A stretch of 64,000 nt of DNA from Streptomyces sp. NBC_01235 (GTDB taxonomy: Bacteria > Actinomycetota > Actinomycetes > Streptomycetales > Streptomycetaceae). Shown here in pieces: positions 49,700-63,422 of the stretch. The number at the start of each line of letters is the position of its first letter. The stretch's first letter is position 1. A model generated the notes under the pieces. It did not search any database. It was not told where the DNA came from and worked only from the letters and a program-made list of their open reading frames with translations. Made by a program: the position numbers and the translations under genes. The DNA lies in the NCBI RefSeq assembly GCF_035989285.1, contig NZ_CP108513.1:2356001-2420000 (forward strand), given 5' to 3'.

Positions 49700-50090
49700 T
49701 CAGGGCAGCCGCACCCCGAGCGCGGTCTGCACCAACGCCGCGTGCAGCCGGACCGTGAGCCCCGCGAGCTCCTTCGTACGGGCTTCCGCAAGGGCCCTGG
49801 TCTGCGGATTGCGGTGACGCCTGAGCGGGGCCACCACCTGGTCCACGAGCCCGGCCTCACGGTCGGCCGCGGCCTTCATCACACGCAGATGCCGAGGCTC
49901 GATCCCGAAGCGGCCCAGCTCGGACACGAGCGCGGCCACCGTGGCCGCCTCGGCGTCGTAGACCCCGTCCTCCAATGGCACGACGAGCCCGTACGACTCC
50001 CATTCCGTGAGCTCCGGCTCACTGATCCCCGCAGCGGCCAACAGCTCGGACCGGCCGATCCGGGCGACGGTGGGCCCCTCCGAGGGCCTT
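49700..50090 (-). pseudogene. ftsR: C-terminal half of FtsR, cut off by an IS element
   Basis: Downstream (in gene order) of the IS the reading frame continues RPSEGPTVARIGRSELLAAAGISEPELTEWESYGLVVPLEDGVYDAEAATVAALVSELGRFGIEPRHLRVMKAAADREAGLVDQVVAPLRRHRNPQTRALAEARTKELAGLTVRLHAALVQTALGVRLP. This is the effector/dimerisation half of the FtsR family, with the typical second HTH-like part GISEPELTEWESYGLVVP. It lacks its own start. The 130-residue N-terminal half lies on the other side of the IS at 51388-51743. FtsR activates ftsZ in Corynebacterium; here it is split. Confidence 0.9.
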
Positions 50091-51387
50091 GGGTTCTAGG
50101 AGTCGTCGCAACACCCCAGCTCAAGGGGTGCGATGGAGTTCGAGATCCGCAAGGTGCGGACGGTGGCGCAAGGCCGTAGGCAGCTGGTCCGTGAGCGGGA
50201 GGAATACTTCCGGCTCATGGACCAGGGCCTGAGCAGCTTGGAAGCCTGCCGACGCGTCGGGATCAATACCCGGACGGGCAAGCGGTGGCGCAACGGCCGC
50301 AACCCGTCGGGCAGGCACAAGGCGGCGCCACCGATCAAAGCGGTGGCGCCGCCTCCCGGTCCGTCCCGGTATCTGCGTGAGGCCGACCGGATCCACATCG
50401 CCGACCGGCTGCGGGAGAAGGCCACGGTCCGCACGATCGCCGCCGAGCTGGGTCGCAGCCCGTCCACCATCAGCCGGGAGATCCGCCGCAACCGGCACCC
50501 CGGCAACGGCCAGTACCGCCCCTTCGCCGCCCAGGCCCGCGCCGACTCCCGCCGGCCCCGGCCCAAAACCGGCAAGATCGGCCAGCACCCGCAGCTGCGG
50601 GACTTCATCCAGGACCACCTGGACATACGGTGGAGCCCGGAGCAGATCTGCCAGGCTCTGCGGGCACAGTTCCCCCGGCGGCCGGAGATGCACGTGGTCC
50701 ACGAAACGGTCTACCAGGCCCTCTTCGTCCAAGGACGCGGCGAACTCCGCCGCGAACTGGCCAAAGCCCTCCGCTCGGGCCGCACCCGCCGCAAGCCCCG
50801 CCGCCAGGCCCAGCAGCGCCAGCCGCGGTTCTCCACCCCGATGGTCATGATCAGCGAACGGCCCGCCGAAGCCGAGGACCGGGCCGTGCCCGGCCACTGG
50901 GAAGGCGACCTGATCATCGGCAAGGACGGTGCCTCCGCCATCGGCACGCTGGTCGAGCGCGCCACCCGCTACGTGGTGCTGCTGCACCTGCCCCACGGCC
51001 GAACCGCCGAACATGTCCGCGACGCCCTGGTCGAAACCGCCCGGACCCTGCCCGCCCACCTGGTGCGGTCACTGACCTGGGACCAGGGCACCGAGATGGC
51101 CGCCCACGGCTCCTTCACCCTGGCCACCGACATCCCGGTCTACTTCTGCGACCCGGCCAGCCCCTGGCAGCGCGGCTCGAACGAGAACACCAACGGCCTG
51201 CTGCGGCAGTACTTCCCCAAGGGCACCGACCTCGCGGTCCACACCCGCGAACGCCTGGACGCCGTCGCCGCCGAGCTCAACGGCCGCCCACGCAAAACGC
51301 TCGGCTGGGAAACCCCGGCCGAGCGCCTGCATAAACTGCTCGCGGCCTGATCAACACGACCACGTGTTGCAACGACCCCTAGAAACC
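50091..51387 (+). mobile_element. IS30-family insertion sequence
   Basis: A 1297-bp element bounded by imperfect terminal inverted repeats of 24 bp (left 50091-50114, right 51364-51387; 21 of 24 positions match, e.g. TTCTAGGAGTCGTCGCAACA versus TTCTAGGGGTCGTTGCAACA). It carries one transposase and little else, and its size fits IS30 elements. It is inserted in the ftsR gene in opposite transcriptional sense. A target duplication (2-3 bp expected) could not be seen with confidence. Confidence 0.92.
50133..51350 (+). CDS. IS30-family transposase
   Basis: A 405-residue transposase. An N-terminal HTH (EYFRLMDQGLSSLEACRRVGINTRTGKRW) and a second HTH (IADRLREKATVRTIAAELGRSPSTISREIRRNRHPGNGQYRPF, the IS30 signature) precede the DDE catalytic core: Asp259 in HWEGDLIIGKDG, Asp317 in LTWDQGTEMAAH, and Glu351 in SPWQRGSNENTNGLLRQYFPKGTDL. 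This triad with NxxxNGLLRQYFPKG is diagnostic for IS30. The frame is intact and starts 19 bases after the left repeat, so the element may be active. Confidence 0.96.
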   Translation: MEFEIRKVRTVAQGRRQLVREREEYFRLMDQGLSSLEACRRVGINTRTGKRWRNGRNPSGRHKAAPPIKAVAPPPGPSRYLREADRIHIADRLREKATVRTIAAELGRSPSTISREIRRNRHPGNGQYRPFAAQARADSRRPRPKTGKIGQHPQLRDFIQDHLDIRWSPEQICQALRAQFPRRPEMHVVHETVYQALFVQGRGELRRELAKALRSGRTRRKPRRQAQQRQPRFSTPMVMISERPAEAEDRAVPGHWEGDLIIGKDGASAIGTLVERATRYVVLLHLPHGRTAEHVRDALVETARTLPAHLVRSLTWDQGTEMAAHGSFTLATDIPVYFCDPASPWQRGSNENTNGLLRQYFPKGTDLAVHTRERLDAVAAELNGRPRKTLGWETPAERLHKLLAA

Positions 51388-51743
51388 GCCGGCTCCAGGA
51401 GGGCCTCACCGTCCCGCTGCCGGCCCACGGTCGGCAACGGCGCGGCCTCGCCGCGCTCCATGGCGTCCAGGTGCTCGCGGATGACCTTGAGCGGCAGGTA
51501 GTGGTCCCGCTGCATCCTCAGTACGTGGCCGAGGCGCTCGACGTCCTCCGCGCTGAACTTGCGGTACCCCGAAGGGGTCCGCTGCGGCTCGATGAGCCCT
51601 TCCGACTCCAGGAAACGGATCTTGGAGATGGTGACTTCGGGGAACTCGTCACGCAGCGCGTTCAGCACGGTGCCGATGCTCATCGGACCACCGTCCGCGG
51701 CGGCGGTGCCGTTTCCGGCACCGCCCCTCGGTGTTCGAAGCAT
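51388..51743 (-). pseudogene. ftsR: N-terminal half of FtsR (MerR-type HTH), truncated by IS30
   Basis: The frame from ATG 51743 reads [118 protein letters not shown] and enters the IS at 51387, adding 12 foreign residues ([15 protein letters not shown] end) before a stop at 51351. The helix-turn-helix and its dimerisation helix are intact, so a DNA-binding fragment of about 130 residues could still be made while the rest of the protein is lost. RBS AGGGAAGG precedes the ATG. Confidence 0.9.
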
Positions 51744-51752
51744 GGACCTTCC

Positions 51753-51784
51753 CTGGGGGTCCCCCCGGACGGCGCCCGGGGGAG
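51753..51784. repeat. Palindromic element between FHA gene and ftsR
   Basis: CTGGGGGTCCCCCCGGACGG, then CGCCCGGGGGAG, next to the ftsR start. It belongs to the same family of G/C palindromes as 28839-28870 and 48816-48868, and on the RNA would place a strong stem between the FHA stop and the ftsR ribosome binding site. Confidence 0.6.
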
Positions 51785-51786
51785 GG

Positions 51787-52563
51787 TCAGTAGCCCCGCT
51801 GGCTCGCGTAGAAGACCAGCCGGTACTTGCCGATCTGCACCTCGTCACCGTTCGACAGAGCGACCTCGTCGATCCGCTCCCGGTTGACGTACGTGCCGTT
51901 CAGACTGCCGACGTCCGCCACCCGGAACGTGCCGTCCGGGTTGCGCCGGAACTCCACATGACGACGCGAGACCGTCACGTCGTCGAGGAAGATGTCGCTC
52001 TGCGGGTGACGGCCGGCCGTGGTCAGGTCGCCGTCGAGAAGGAAGCGGCTGCCCGAGTTCGGACCGCGGCGCACGACCAGCAACGCGGAACCCAGCGGCA
52101 GCGCGTCGACCGCGGCCTGCGCCTCGGGAGAGAGCGCGGGCAACTGCGTCTGGCCAGTGACCTCGGCGTCGTAGGCCTCAAGACCGGAAATGGAGATGGT
52201 GGAGGTCGTCTCCGACGCGCGCTCGGGCGTCAGCCCGGGGCGCAGCGGCGCGCCGCAGTTGGAGCAGAAGCGGCTGTTCTCCGCGTTGCGGTTACCGCAC
52301 CTCGTACACACCAGGGCCGACATAGGGGAAAACCCTCCACCCGTACTTGAGGTTGACGGTTGGCCGAAACCTATGCCGCCGGACTGCGCAGGGTCAACAG
52401 ACGCCGCACCCTGACCTCCGGAAACTTCACCGCCCGGACCACCCACCTGGTCCCTGAACAGCGGCCGCTGACCCTCTGCGTCAGGCTGTGCGCGATGACG
52501 AGCGGTCGCGTTGTCGCTGCCCTCTCGCGCGCTCTTGCCGAACAACTTCGCAAACAACTTCAC
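51787..52563 (-). CDS. FHA-domain protein with zinc ribbon (GarA/OdhI-like)
   Basis: A 258-residue protein starting at GTG 52563 ([16 protein letters not shown]), nine bases after AAGGGG. A Ser/Gly-rich region leads to [30 protein letters not shown], a zinc ribbon (CxxC-x9-CxxC), and a TT-pair region ([12 protein letters not shown]), the position phosphorylated in OdhI/GarA by Ser/Thr kinases. The FHA domain follows: [52 protein letters not shown] (Arg, Ser, Asn of the phosphothreonine pocket present). GarA inhibits 2-oxoglutarate dehydrogenase in mycobacteria; the Streptomyces counterpart is inferred to work similarly. Confidence 0.93.
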   Translation of the reverse strand: MKLFAKLFGKSAREGSDNATARHRAQPDAEGQRPLFRDQVGGPGGEVSGGQGAASVDPAQSGGIGFGQPSTSSTGGGFSPMSALVCTRCGNRNAENSRFCSNCGAPLRPGLTPERASETTSTISISGLEAYDAEVTGQTQLPALSPEAQAAVDALPLGSALLVVRRGPNSGSRFLLDGDLTTAGRHPQSDIFLDDVTVSRRHVEFRRNPDGTFRVADVGSLNGTYVNRERIDEVALSNGDEVQIGKYRLVFYASQRGY

Positions 52564-52753
52564 GGGCGATTCCCCTTGACCGAAACAGACCCGCCCGTGG
52601 GGCAGGACGAACCCTGACTGAATACACCGGCCGACCCGGACACCTTCACAACGTCCATGTCCACCAGACAGTTTCCACCACGCACCACCCAATCAGTGCG
52701 TCGACCCCCCGCAACCTCATGCCCCTGCCGTACGCCCCGCATGCACCCCCGGT

Positions 52754-53587
52754 TCACTGGACCGACGACCGAGCGTAGTCAGGCTGCTTCGCCGCTCGCA
52801 AGGCGTCCACGACGATCTTGTCCGACCGCTCGACGGCCACGGTGGCCTGCTCCTTCTCGAGAGTCTGCACCACGCCTCCAGGGATGTTCAGCGCCGGCTC
52901 GAGGTCCTGCGGGTTGCCGATGACCTTGAAACGAAAGGGCGCGTTGATCTTGTTCCCGTCGACGCTCACGCTCTTGCCGGAATCCGTCAGGTACGTGCCG
53001 GCGACGACCCGTAGACCGTTCACCTGGATCGCCTCGGCCCCGGCCGCGCGCAACTCCTGGATCGCGTCGAGCAACATGTCCGCCTCGACCGTCCCCTTCG
53101 TGTCCTCGATGGTCATCGTGATGCCGGGCCCCTGCGCAGCCACCGTGCCCGCCAGAATGCCGAGTTGTTTCTCCTTCTCGACCGTCTGCTTACGGGCCTC
53201 CTCGGCCTGGTCGGAGCTGTTCTCCAGCTCCTGCTGCTGCCTTTCGAGTCCCTGCTTCTCGTCCTCAAGACGCTGACTGCGGTCGTCAAGTTCATCGAGG
53301 ATGCGCACAAGATCTTCCTGCCGCGCGCCACGCAGGGCGTTTCCGCTGTCGCTGTTGGAGGCGACCTGAACCGCCAGGCCGAAACCGAGGCCGAACAGCA
53401 GCAGGGCCACAATGAGTTGGGCCCGCGTCACCCGCGGTGGCCAGAGCCCCTGTACCAGCCGCTGCCTGCCGGTCAGCACGGTCTCGGCCGGTTTCTCGGC
53501 CGCTCCGCCCCCGGACGACGCCACAGGGACCTCGTCGGGCAACTCCTTGCGCAGCCTGTTCTCGGGCGCCTCATCCTGGTTGCTCAT
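52754..53587 (-). CDS. DUF881-family membrane-anchored protein (first copy)
   Basis: A 277-residue protein starting at ATG 53587; GTG 53596 is an alternative that would overlap the sbp stop by GTGA. A charged N-terminus leads to one transmembrane helix (AQLIVALLLFGLGFGLAVQVA), a coiled coil (RILDELDDRSQRLEDEKQGLERQQQELENSSDQAEEARKQTVEKEKQLGIL) and the DUF881 domain (GPGITMTIEDTKGTVEADMLLDAIQELRAAGAEAIQVNGLRVVAGTYLTD). DUF881 proteins flank the small basic protein in actinobacteria and Bacillus; a role in cell envelope or division is suspected. The two copies here are separated by the sbp gene. Confidence 0.9.
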   Translation of the reverse strand: MSNQDEAPENRLRKELPDEVPVASSGGGAAEKPAETVLTGRQRLVQGLWPPRVTRAQLIVALLLFGLGFGLAVQVASNSDSGNALRGARQEDLVRILDELDDRSQRLEDEKQGLERQQQELENSSDQAEEARKQTVEKEKQLGILAGTVAAQGPGITMTIEDTKGTVEADMLLDAIQELRAAGAEAIQVNGLRVVAGTYLTDSGKSVSVDGNKINAPFRFKVIGNPQDLEPALNIPGGVVQTLEKEQATVAVERSDKIVVDALRAAKQPDYARSSVQ

Positions 53588-53592
53588 CGGCC

Positions 53593-53925
53593 TCACGCCC
53601 GGAAGACGTGCCGACGGATCGCCGCGGCGTTGGAGAAGATCCGGATGCCGAGGACGACCACGACACCCGTGGACAGCTGCGACCCCACGCCCAACTCGTC
53701 GCCCAGGAACACGATCAAGGCCGCCACGACCACGTTCGACAGGAACGACACCACAAACACTTTGTCGTCGAAGATGCCGTCGAGCATGGCCCGCAGCCCG
53801 CCGAACACGGCATCAAGCGCCGCCACCACGGCGATCGGCAGATAAGGCACGACGGCTGCCGGAACCTCCGGCTGGACCAACAGGCCGGCCACGACTCCCA
53901 CGACGAGGCCCAGTACGGCGATCAC
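53593..53925 (-). CDS. Small basic protein (DUF1290/sbp)
   Basis: A 110-residue, four-helix membrane protein: MIAVLGLVVGVVAGLLVQPEVPAAVVPYLPIAVVAALDAVFGGLRAMLDGIFDDKVFVVSFLSNVVVAALIVFLGDELGVGSQLSTGVVVVLGIRIFSNAAAIRRHVFRA. The VLGIRIF motif near the end is the DUF1290 hallmark, and in Bacillus the orthologue Sbp lies beside ftsA. The start GTG (53925) overlaps the upstream DUF881 stop, and its own stop (53593) overlaps the alternative start of the next DUF881, so all three are translationally coupled. Confidence 0.94.
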   Translation of the reverse strand: MIAVLGLVVGVVAGLLVQPEVPAAVVPYLPIAVVAALDAVFGGLRAMLDGIFDDKVFVVSFLSNVVVAALIVFLGDELGVGSQLSTGVVVVLGIRIFSNAAAIRRHVFRA

Positions 53926-54827
53926 GATGCGTCCTTCTCAGATCTCGGCTGTGCTGTACGTACGATCACACTCGGTGCCGCGGGCAGCCGGACGTCGTCC
54001 ACCACCGAGATGGCCGTCCGGATGCCGTAGTTCTCCTGCAGCGCGTTGAGATACAGACCGTCGGCACTGTTCTGGAACCGGGTGCTGAGGTTTTTCCCGT
54101 CCCCCACCGCGAGCACCGTATACGGCGGCACCAGCGGCTTGTTGTCGACCAGTATCGCGTCCCCCGCGGCCCTGATCGCCGACAGCGCCGTCAGCCTCTG
54201 TCCATTGATGGAGACCGCCTCGGCACCCGACGCCCACAGACCGTTCACCACGCGCTGCATGTCACGGTCCCGGACCCGCCCGATGTCGGAGAAACCGGAG
54301 GTCTCGCGCGGGTCGCCGCCACCCCCCGTGGTGGCCTCCTTGGCGTCGTCCACGACCAGCTTGACGCCCGGGCCGTGCACCTCGACGGCACCCGACAGGA
54401 TGTCCACCAGGTCCGCCCCGTCGCCGCCGCCGCTCTGCTTGAGCGCCTCTTGCTGCCGGGCACTCACGTCGGCGCGCAGCTTGTCGACGGTGCTCTCCAA
54501 CTCGTCGGCCGTCTTGGTCTCGCGGTCGATGCGGTCGATCAGCTCCTCACGCTCCTTGGCGACTACCGGAGCCGCGACCCGCGCCTGCGCCGCACCAACG
54601 GTGACCACGAGGGCCGCGAGCACCAGCCCCGCGGCGAGACCGAGCTTCGCACGCACCGTCTTGGGAAGACCACCCGCGCCCTCGGCCTGCTTGCGGGCGG
54701 CGGCCTCGGCATATCCGTCGTCGAGGCTGTGGTCCATGACGTTGGTGAGCAGCGACATGGACGCGTCCGGACGCGACACGCGCGCGGGTTTGCTCCGAAC
54801 GGGGGGCTGCTGCGGCATGCCGCACAT
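53922..54827 (-). CDS. DUF881-family membrane-anchored protein (second copy)
   Basis: A 301-residue protein starting at ATG 54827 (or ATG 54818). It has an N-terminal segment with MPQQPPVRSKPARV, a single transmembrane helix (LGLAAGLVLAALVVTVGAAQARV), a coiled coil (KEREELIDRIDRETKTADELESTVDKLRADVSARQQEAL) and a DUF881 domain (VEVHGPGVKLVVDDAKEATTGGGG, SDIGRVRDRDMQRVVNGLWASGAEAVSINGQRLTALSAIRAAGDAILVDN, YTVLAVGDGKNLSTRF). It is paralogous to the copy at 52754-53587. The order DUF881-sbp-DUF881-FHA-ftsR is the conserved actinobacterial arrangement. Confidence 0.9.
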   Translation of the reverse strand: MCGMPQQPPVRSKPARVSRPDASMSLLTNVMDHSLDDGYAEAAARKQAEGAGGLPKTVRAKLGLAAGLVLAALVVTVGAAQARVAAPVVAKEREELIDRIDRETKTADELESTVDKLRADVSARQQEALKQSGGGDGADLVDILSGAVEVHGPGVKLVVDDAKEATTGGGGDPRETSGFSDIGRVRDRDMQRVVNGLWASGAEAVSINGQRLTALSAIRAAGDAILVDNKPLVPPYTVLAVGDGKNLSTRFQNSADGLYLNALQENYGIRTAISVVDDVRLPAAPSVIVRTAQPRSEKDAS

Positions 54828-54925
54828 CGTCGCACGTCGCGCCCAGTACCTCCGAATGGCCCCACCGGCGTGCCGGACAGGCCCCCTTGGGGACACTTGT
54901 CCGGCACGCGCGCGTGCGCGTGGTA

Positions 54926-57421
54926 TCAGCGTCCGGCGCTGTCCACGACCGACGCCCACTCGTCGAGCAGAGCCTGCGCGGACGCGTCGTCCGGCCCCTC
55001 CGCCCACAGATGGGTGACGGCCTCGGCGGGATCGGGCAGCACCATCACCCAACGCCCGTCCGTCTCCACCACCCGTACGCCGTCGGTGGTGTCCACGAAG
55101 CGATCTCCGGCCGCTTCGACGACCCGCCGCATCACAAGGCCCTTGACGGCCCACGGGGTCGCCAGATCACGCTTCAGGACGTGCGCACGTGGGATCCGCG
55201 CGTCGATCTGGCTGAGGGTGAGCTGCGTCCGCGCCACCAGTCCGATCAGCCGCACGAAGGCCGCCGTACCGTCGAAGACACTGCTGAACTCCGGGACGAT
55301 GAACCCGCCCTTGCCGTCCCCGCCGAAGATGGTCGTCTCGTCCCGCCCGACCCTGGTCAGGTCGTCGGGCGAGGTCGTCGTCCACTCGACCTGCGTCCCG
55401 TGATACGCCGCCACCTGCTCGGCGATCCTGGTCGTGGTCACCGGCAGCGCCACCCGCCCGCTGCGCCGCTCGGCGGCCACCAGGTCGAGCAGCACGAGGA
55501 GCGCCCGGTCGTCCTCGATGATCCGGCCCTTCTCGTCGACGAGGGAGAGCCGCTCACCCACCGGGTCGAACCGCACACCGAACGCGGCCCGCGACGAAGC
55601 CACGATCTCCCCGAGCCGCACGAGCCCGGAGCGCCGCTGGTCGCCCGTCTCCGTGGGTCTGGCCTCGTTGAGGCCGGGGTTGACGGTCAGCGAGTCCACC
55701 CCGAGTTTCCCGAGGAGACTCGGCAACACCAGCCCGGCACTGCCGTTCGAGGCGTCCACCACGACCTTGAGTCCGGACTCGGAGATCCCGGTCGTGTCCA
55801 CGTTCCGCAACAGCGACCCTGTATACGAGTCGAAAACGCTGGCCGGGAAATGCAGGTCCCCGATCTCTCCCGGGAACGCCCGCCGGTACTCCTGCCGCGC
55901 GAACACCCGGTCCAGCTTCCGCTGGCTGCCCTGCGACAGGTCCGCGCCCTGCCCGTCGAAGAACATGATGTCCACGGAGTCCGGCACCCCGGGCGAGGTC
56001 CGGATCATGATCCCGCCGGCACTCCCCCGCGCGGTCTGCTGCCGCGCCACGGGCAGCGGTACATTCTCCAGGTCGCGTACGTCGATGGCGCTGGCCTGGA
56101 GCGCGGAGATGACGGCCCGCTTCAGCGCACGGGCGCCACGGGAGTGGTCCCGGGCCGTGGTGACGGTGGACCCCTTCTTGAGGGTCGTGGCGTAGGCCCC
56201 GGCGAGACGTACTGCCAGCTCGGGCGTGATCTCGACGTTCAGGATTCCGGACACCCCGCGGGCGCCGAAGAGGTGCGCCTGCCCTCGGGACTCCCAGATC
56301 ACCGACGTATTGACGAACGCGCCGGCTTCGATCGTCTTGAAGGGGTAGACCCGCACATTGCCCTGCACGATCGATTCTTCACCGATCAGGCATTCGTCGC
56401 CGATGACGGCGCCGTCCTCGATCCTTGCCGCCCGCATGATGTCGGTGTTCTTTCCGACGACGCAGCCCCGCAGATTGCTGTGCTGCCCGACGTACACGTT
56501 GTCGTGCACGACGGCCTTGTGCAGAAAGGCCCCGCTCTTCACGACGACGTTGGATCCGACGACCGTGTGCTCGCGGATTTCGGCGCCGGCCTCGACCTTC
56601 GCATAGTCCCCGATGTACAGGGGCCCGCGCAGTACGGCATCGGGATGCACTTCGGCGCCTTCGGCCACCCATACGCCAGGCGAGATCTCGAACCCGTCGA
56701 GCTCGACGTCGACCTTGCCTTCCAGCACGTCGGCCTGAGCCTTCACATAGCTCTCGTGCGTGCCCACGTCCTCCCAGTAGCCCTCGGCGATGAAGCCGTA
56801 GACCGGCTTGCCTTCCTTCATCAGCTGAGGGAAGACGTCACCGGACCAGTCAACGGGCACATCGGCCTCGACGTAGTCGAAGACCTCGGGCTCCATGACG
56901 TAGATACCCGTGTTCACGGTGTCCGAGAAGACCTGGCCCCAGGTCGGTTTCTCGAGGAAACGCTCGACCTTGCCCTCTTCGTCGACGATGGTGATCCCGA
57001 ATTCCAGCGGATTGGGCACACGGGTCAGACAGACGGTGACCAGCGCACCCTTTTCCTTGTGGAAGTTGATCAGCTCGGTGAGGTCGAAGTCGGTGAGGGC
57101 ATCGCCGGAGATGACGAGGAAGGCGTCGTCCTTCAACGCCTCCTCTGCATTCTTGACGCTTCCGGCGGTACCGAGTGGCTTCTCCTCGTTGGCATAGGTG
57201 AGCTCCATTCCGAGCTCCTCGCCGTCACCGAAGTAGTTCTTGACCAGTGACGCCAGGAACTGGACGGTTACGACGGTCTCGTTGAGCCCATGCCTTTTGA
57301 GCAGCCTCAGAACGTGCTCCATGATCGGCCGGTTGGCCACCGGCAGGAGCGGCTTGGGCATGCTTGAGGTCATGGGACGAAGGCGTGTGCCTTCGCCTCC
57401 GGCCATCACGACGGCCTTCAT
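54926..57421 (-). CDS. Sugar-1-phosphate nucleotidyltransferase fused to degenerate phosphomannomutase domain
   Basis: An 831-residue fusion. Residues 1-230 are a nucleotidyltransferase ([34 protein letters not shown] with the signature GGxGTRLxP and PKP, then [14 protein letters not shown]). About 245-370 are left-handed beta-helix repeats ([37 protein letters not shown]). Residues 390-831 follow the phosphohexomutase fold, but the catalytic serine loop reads [17 protein letters not shown] (near residue 474) instead of TASHNP, and the metal loop reads RFDPVGERL (Asp619) instead of DGDxDR. The mutase half is probably not catalytic. Likely GDP-mannose or related sugar nucleotide synthesis or a regulatory role. 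Confidence 0.92.
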   Translation of the reverse strand: MKAVVMAGGEGTRLRPMTSSMPKPLLPVANRPIMEHVLRLLKRHGLNETVVTVQFLASLVKNYFGDGEELGMELTYANEEKPLGTAGSVKNAEEALKDDAFLVISGDALTDFDLTELINFHKEKGALVTVCLTRVPNPLEFGITIVDEEGKVERFLEKPTWGQVFSDTVNTGIYVMEPEVFDYVEADVPVDWSGDVFPQLMKEGKPVYGFIAEGYWEDVGTHESYVKAQADVLEGKVDVELDGFEISPGVWVAEGAEVHPDAVLRGPLYIGDYAKVEAGAEIREHTVVGSNVVVKSGAFLHKAVVHDNVYVGQHSNLRGCVVGKNTDIMRAARIEDGAVIGDECLIGEESIVQGNVRVYPFKTIEAGAFVNTSVIWESRGQAHLFGARGVSGILNVEITPELAVRLAGAYATTLKKGSTVTTARDHSRGARALKRAVISALQASAIDVRDLENVPLPVARQQTARGSAGGIMIRTSPGVPDSVDIMFFDGQGADLSQGSQRKLDRVFARQEYRRAFPGEIGDLHFPASVFDSYTGSLLRNVDTTGISESGLKVVVDASNGSAGLVLPSLLGKLGVDSLTVNPGLNEARPTETGDQRRSGLVRLGEIVASSRAAFGVRFDPVGERLSLVDEKGRIIEDDRALLVLLDLVAAERRSGRVALPVTTTRIAEQVAAYHGTQVEWTTTSPDDLTRVGRDETTIFGGDGKGGFIVPEFSSVFDGTAAFVRLIGLVARTQLTLSQIDARIPRAHVLKRDLATPWAVKGLVMRRVVEAAGDRFVDTTDGVRVVETDGRWVMVLPDPAEAVTHLWAEGPDDASAQALLDEWASVVDSAGR

Positions 57422-57534
57422 GTCGGAAGCGTCCTCCTAAAAGAGACGACGGTCTAGCCGACTTCACCCATCCAGATTGTCCCGCACTTTTCCGCCGCGG
57501 GCCATCGAGCCAATGCTGCTGCCGATCGGCGAGG

Positions 57535-58143
57535 TCAGTCGGCCATGGCGTCCGCACGAACGAGGCGGCGGACCTGTACCACGTAGAGGACTCCTGCCCA
57601 CCAGTAGAGCGTTGTACCCCATCCGGCGAACGCCCATCCGAAAATAGCAGCGAGTGACGCCAACCATCCACTTCCGTCACTGAGCAGAAGCAGCGGGAAG
57701 GCGTACATCAGGTTGAAGGTGGCCGCCTTCCCCAGGAAGTTCACCTGCGGCGGCGGATACCCGTGTCGCCTGAGGATGCCCACCATCACCAGCAGAACCA
57801 GCTCGCGTGCGAGAAGTACAGCGGTCAACCAGAGAGGGAGAATCTCCCGCCAGGTGAGACCGACCAAAGTCGAGAGAATGTAGAGCCGGTCCGCAGCCGG
57901 GTCGAGGAGCCGGCCGAGGCTGCTGATCTGGTTCCAGCGCCGCGCGAGCTTGCCGTCCAGATAGTCACTGACCCCGCTGAAAGCCAGCACGAGAAGAGCC
58001 CAGCCGTCGCTCTGCGGACCTCCGAACTCGGGCCGAAGGATCAGCCACAGGAACACGGGCACGCCGACGAGACGCGCCATGCTGAGGATGTTCGGGATGG
58101 TGAGGACCCGGTTTGTCTGGACACGGGTCTCCTGGACCTCCAC
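57535..58143 (-). CDS. CDP-alcohol phosphatidyltransferase
   Basis: A 202-residue membrane enzyme starting at GTG 58143 (VEVQETRVQTNRVLTIPNILSMARLVGVPVFLWL), nine bases after GGAGG. The catalytic motif is FSGVSDYLDGKLARRWNQISSLGRLLDPAADR (D-x2-DG-x2-AR-x8-G-x3-D-x3-D), with all four Asp present. Five to six helices follow the motif. These enzymes transfer a phosphatidyl group from CDP-diacylglycerol to glycerol-phosphate, inositol-phosphate or another alcohol. The branch with this context is usually called PgsA2/cardiolipin-synthase-like; the acceptor is not certain. It heads the operon that runs through the nucleotidyltransferase to ftsR. Confidence 0.93.
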   Translation of the reverse strand: MEVQETRVQTNRVLTIPNILSMARLVGVPVFLWLILRPEFGGPQSDGWALLVLAFSGVSDYLDGKLARRWNQISSLGRLLDPAADRLYILSTLVGLTWREILPLWLTAVLLARELVLLVMVGILRRHGYPPPQVNFLGKAATFNLMYAFPLLLLSDGSGWLASLAAIFGWAFAGWGTTLYWWAGVLYVVQVRRLVRADAMAD

Positions 58144-58204
58144 CCGGGGGCCTCCAGTAGGAAATGAGCCAACGATGCCCCCTGACCATACCCCAACGCA
58201 AAAA

Positions 58205-58243
58205 AGCTCTGGCTCTTGGGTTGTGTACCCAAGAGCCAGAGCT
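58205..58243 (-). terminator. rRNA operon terminator
   Basis: A perfect 17-bp stem (AGCTCTGGCTCTTGGGT with its complement) closes a short loop. Read on the minus strand it is followed by a run of U residues (the AAAAA at 58201 onward on the plus strand), a rare classical intrinsic terminator for this genome, 10 bp past the 5S gene. Confidence 0.95.
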
Positions 58244-58252
58244 CTAAAAGGA

Positions 58253-58371
58253 GTTCGGCGGTGTCCTACTCTCCCACAGGGTCCCCCCTGCAGTACCATC
58301 GGCGCTGTAAGGCTTAGCTTCCGGGTTCGGAATGTAACCGGGCGTTTCCCTCACGCTATGACCACCGAAAC
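58253..58371 (-). rRNA. rrf: 5S ribosomal RNA
   Basis: On the minus strand it begins GTTTCGGTGGTCATAGCGTG, includes CCCGGTTACATTCCGAACCC and ends CACCGCCGAAC, the actinobacterial 5S pattern of about 119 nt. It is the last rRNA of the operon; the exact ends are inferred from similarity. Confidence 0.97.
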
Positions 58372-58442
58372 ACTATGAAACTGTTTCAGCCGCACCACAC
58401 CCGTGACCATGGGCATGGGGCCGTTCGTGGTTTCAGAACCAA

Positions 58443-58458
58443 CACAGTGGACGCGAGC
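58443..58458. repeat. Pre-23S processing stem, 3' arm
   Basis: CACAGTGGACGCGAGC here is the exact reverse complement of the 16 bases at 61591-61606 on the other side of the 23S gene. In the precursor RNA they pair to form the stalk cut by RNase III. Confidence 0.85.
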
Positions 58459-58463
58459 AACTG

Positions 58464-63422
<4,959 letters not shown>

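Noticed and set aside
50086..51390. GCC as a target duplication of the IS30 element
   Set aside because: GCC occurs on both sides, but using it makes the terminal repeats unequal by two bases and does not restore the ftsR frame.
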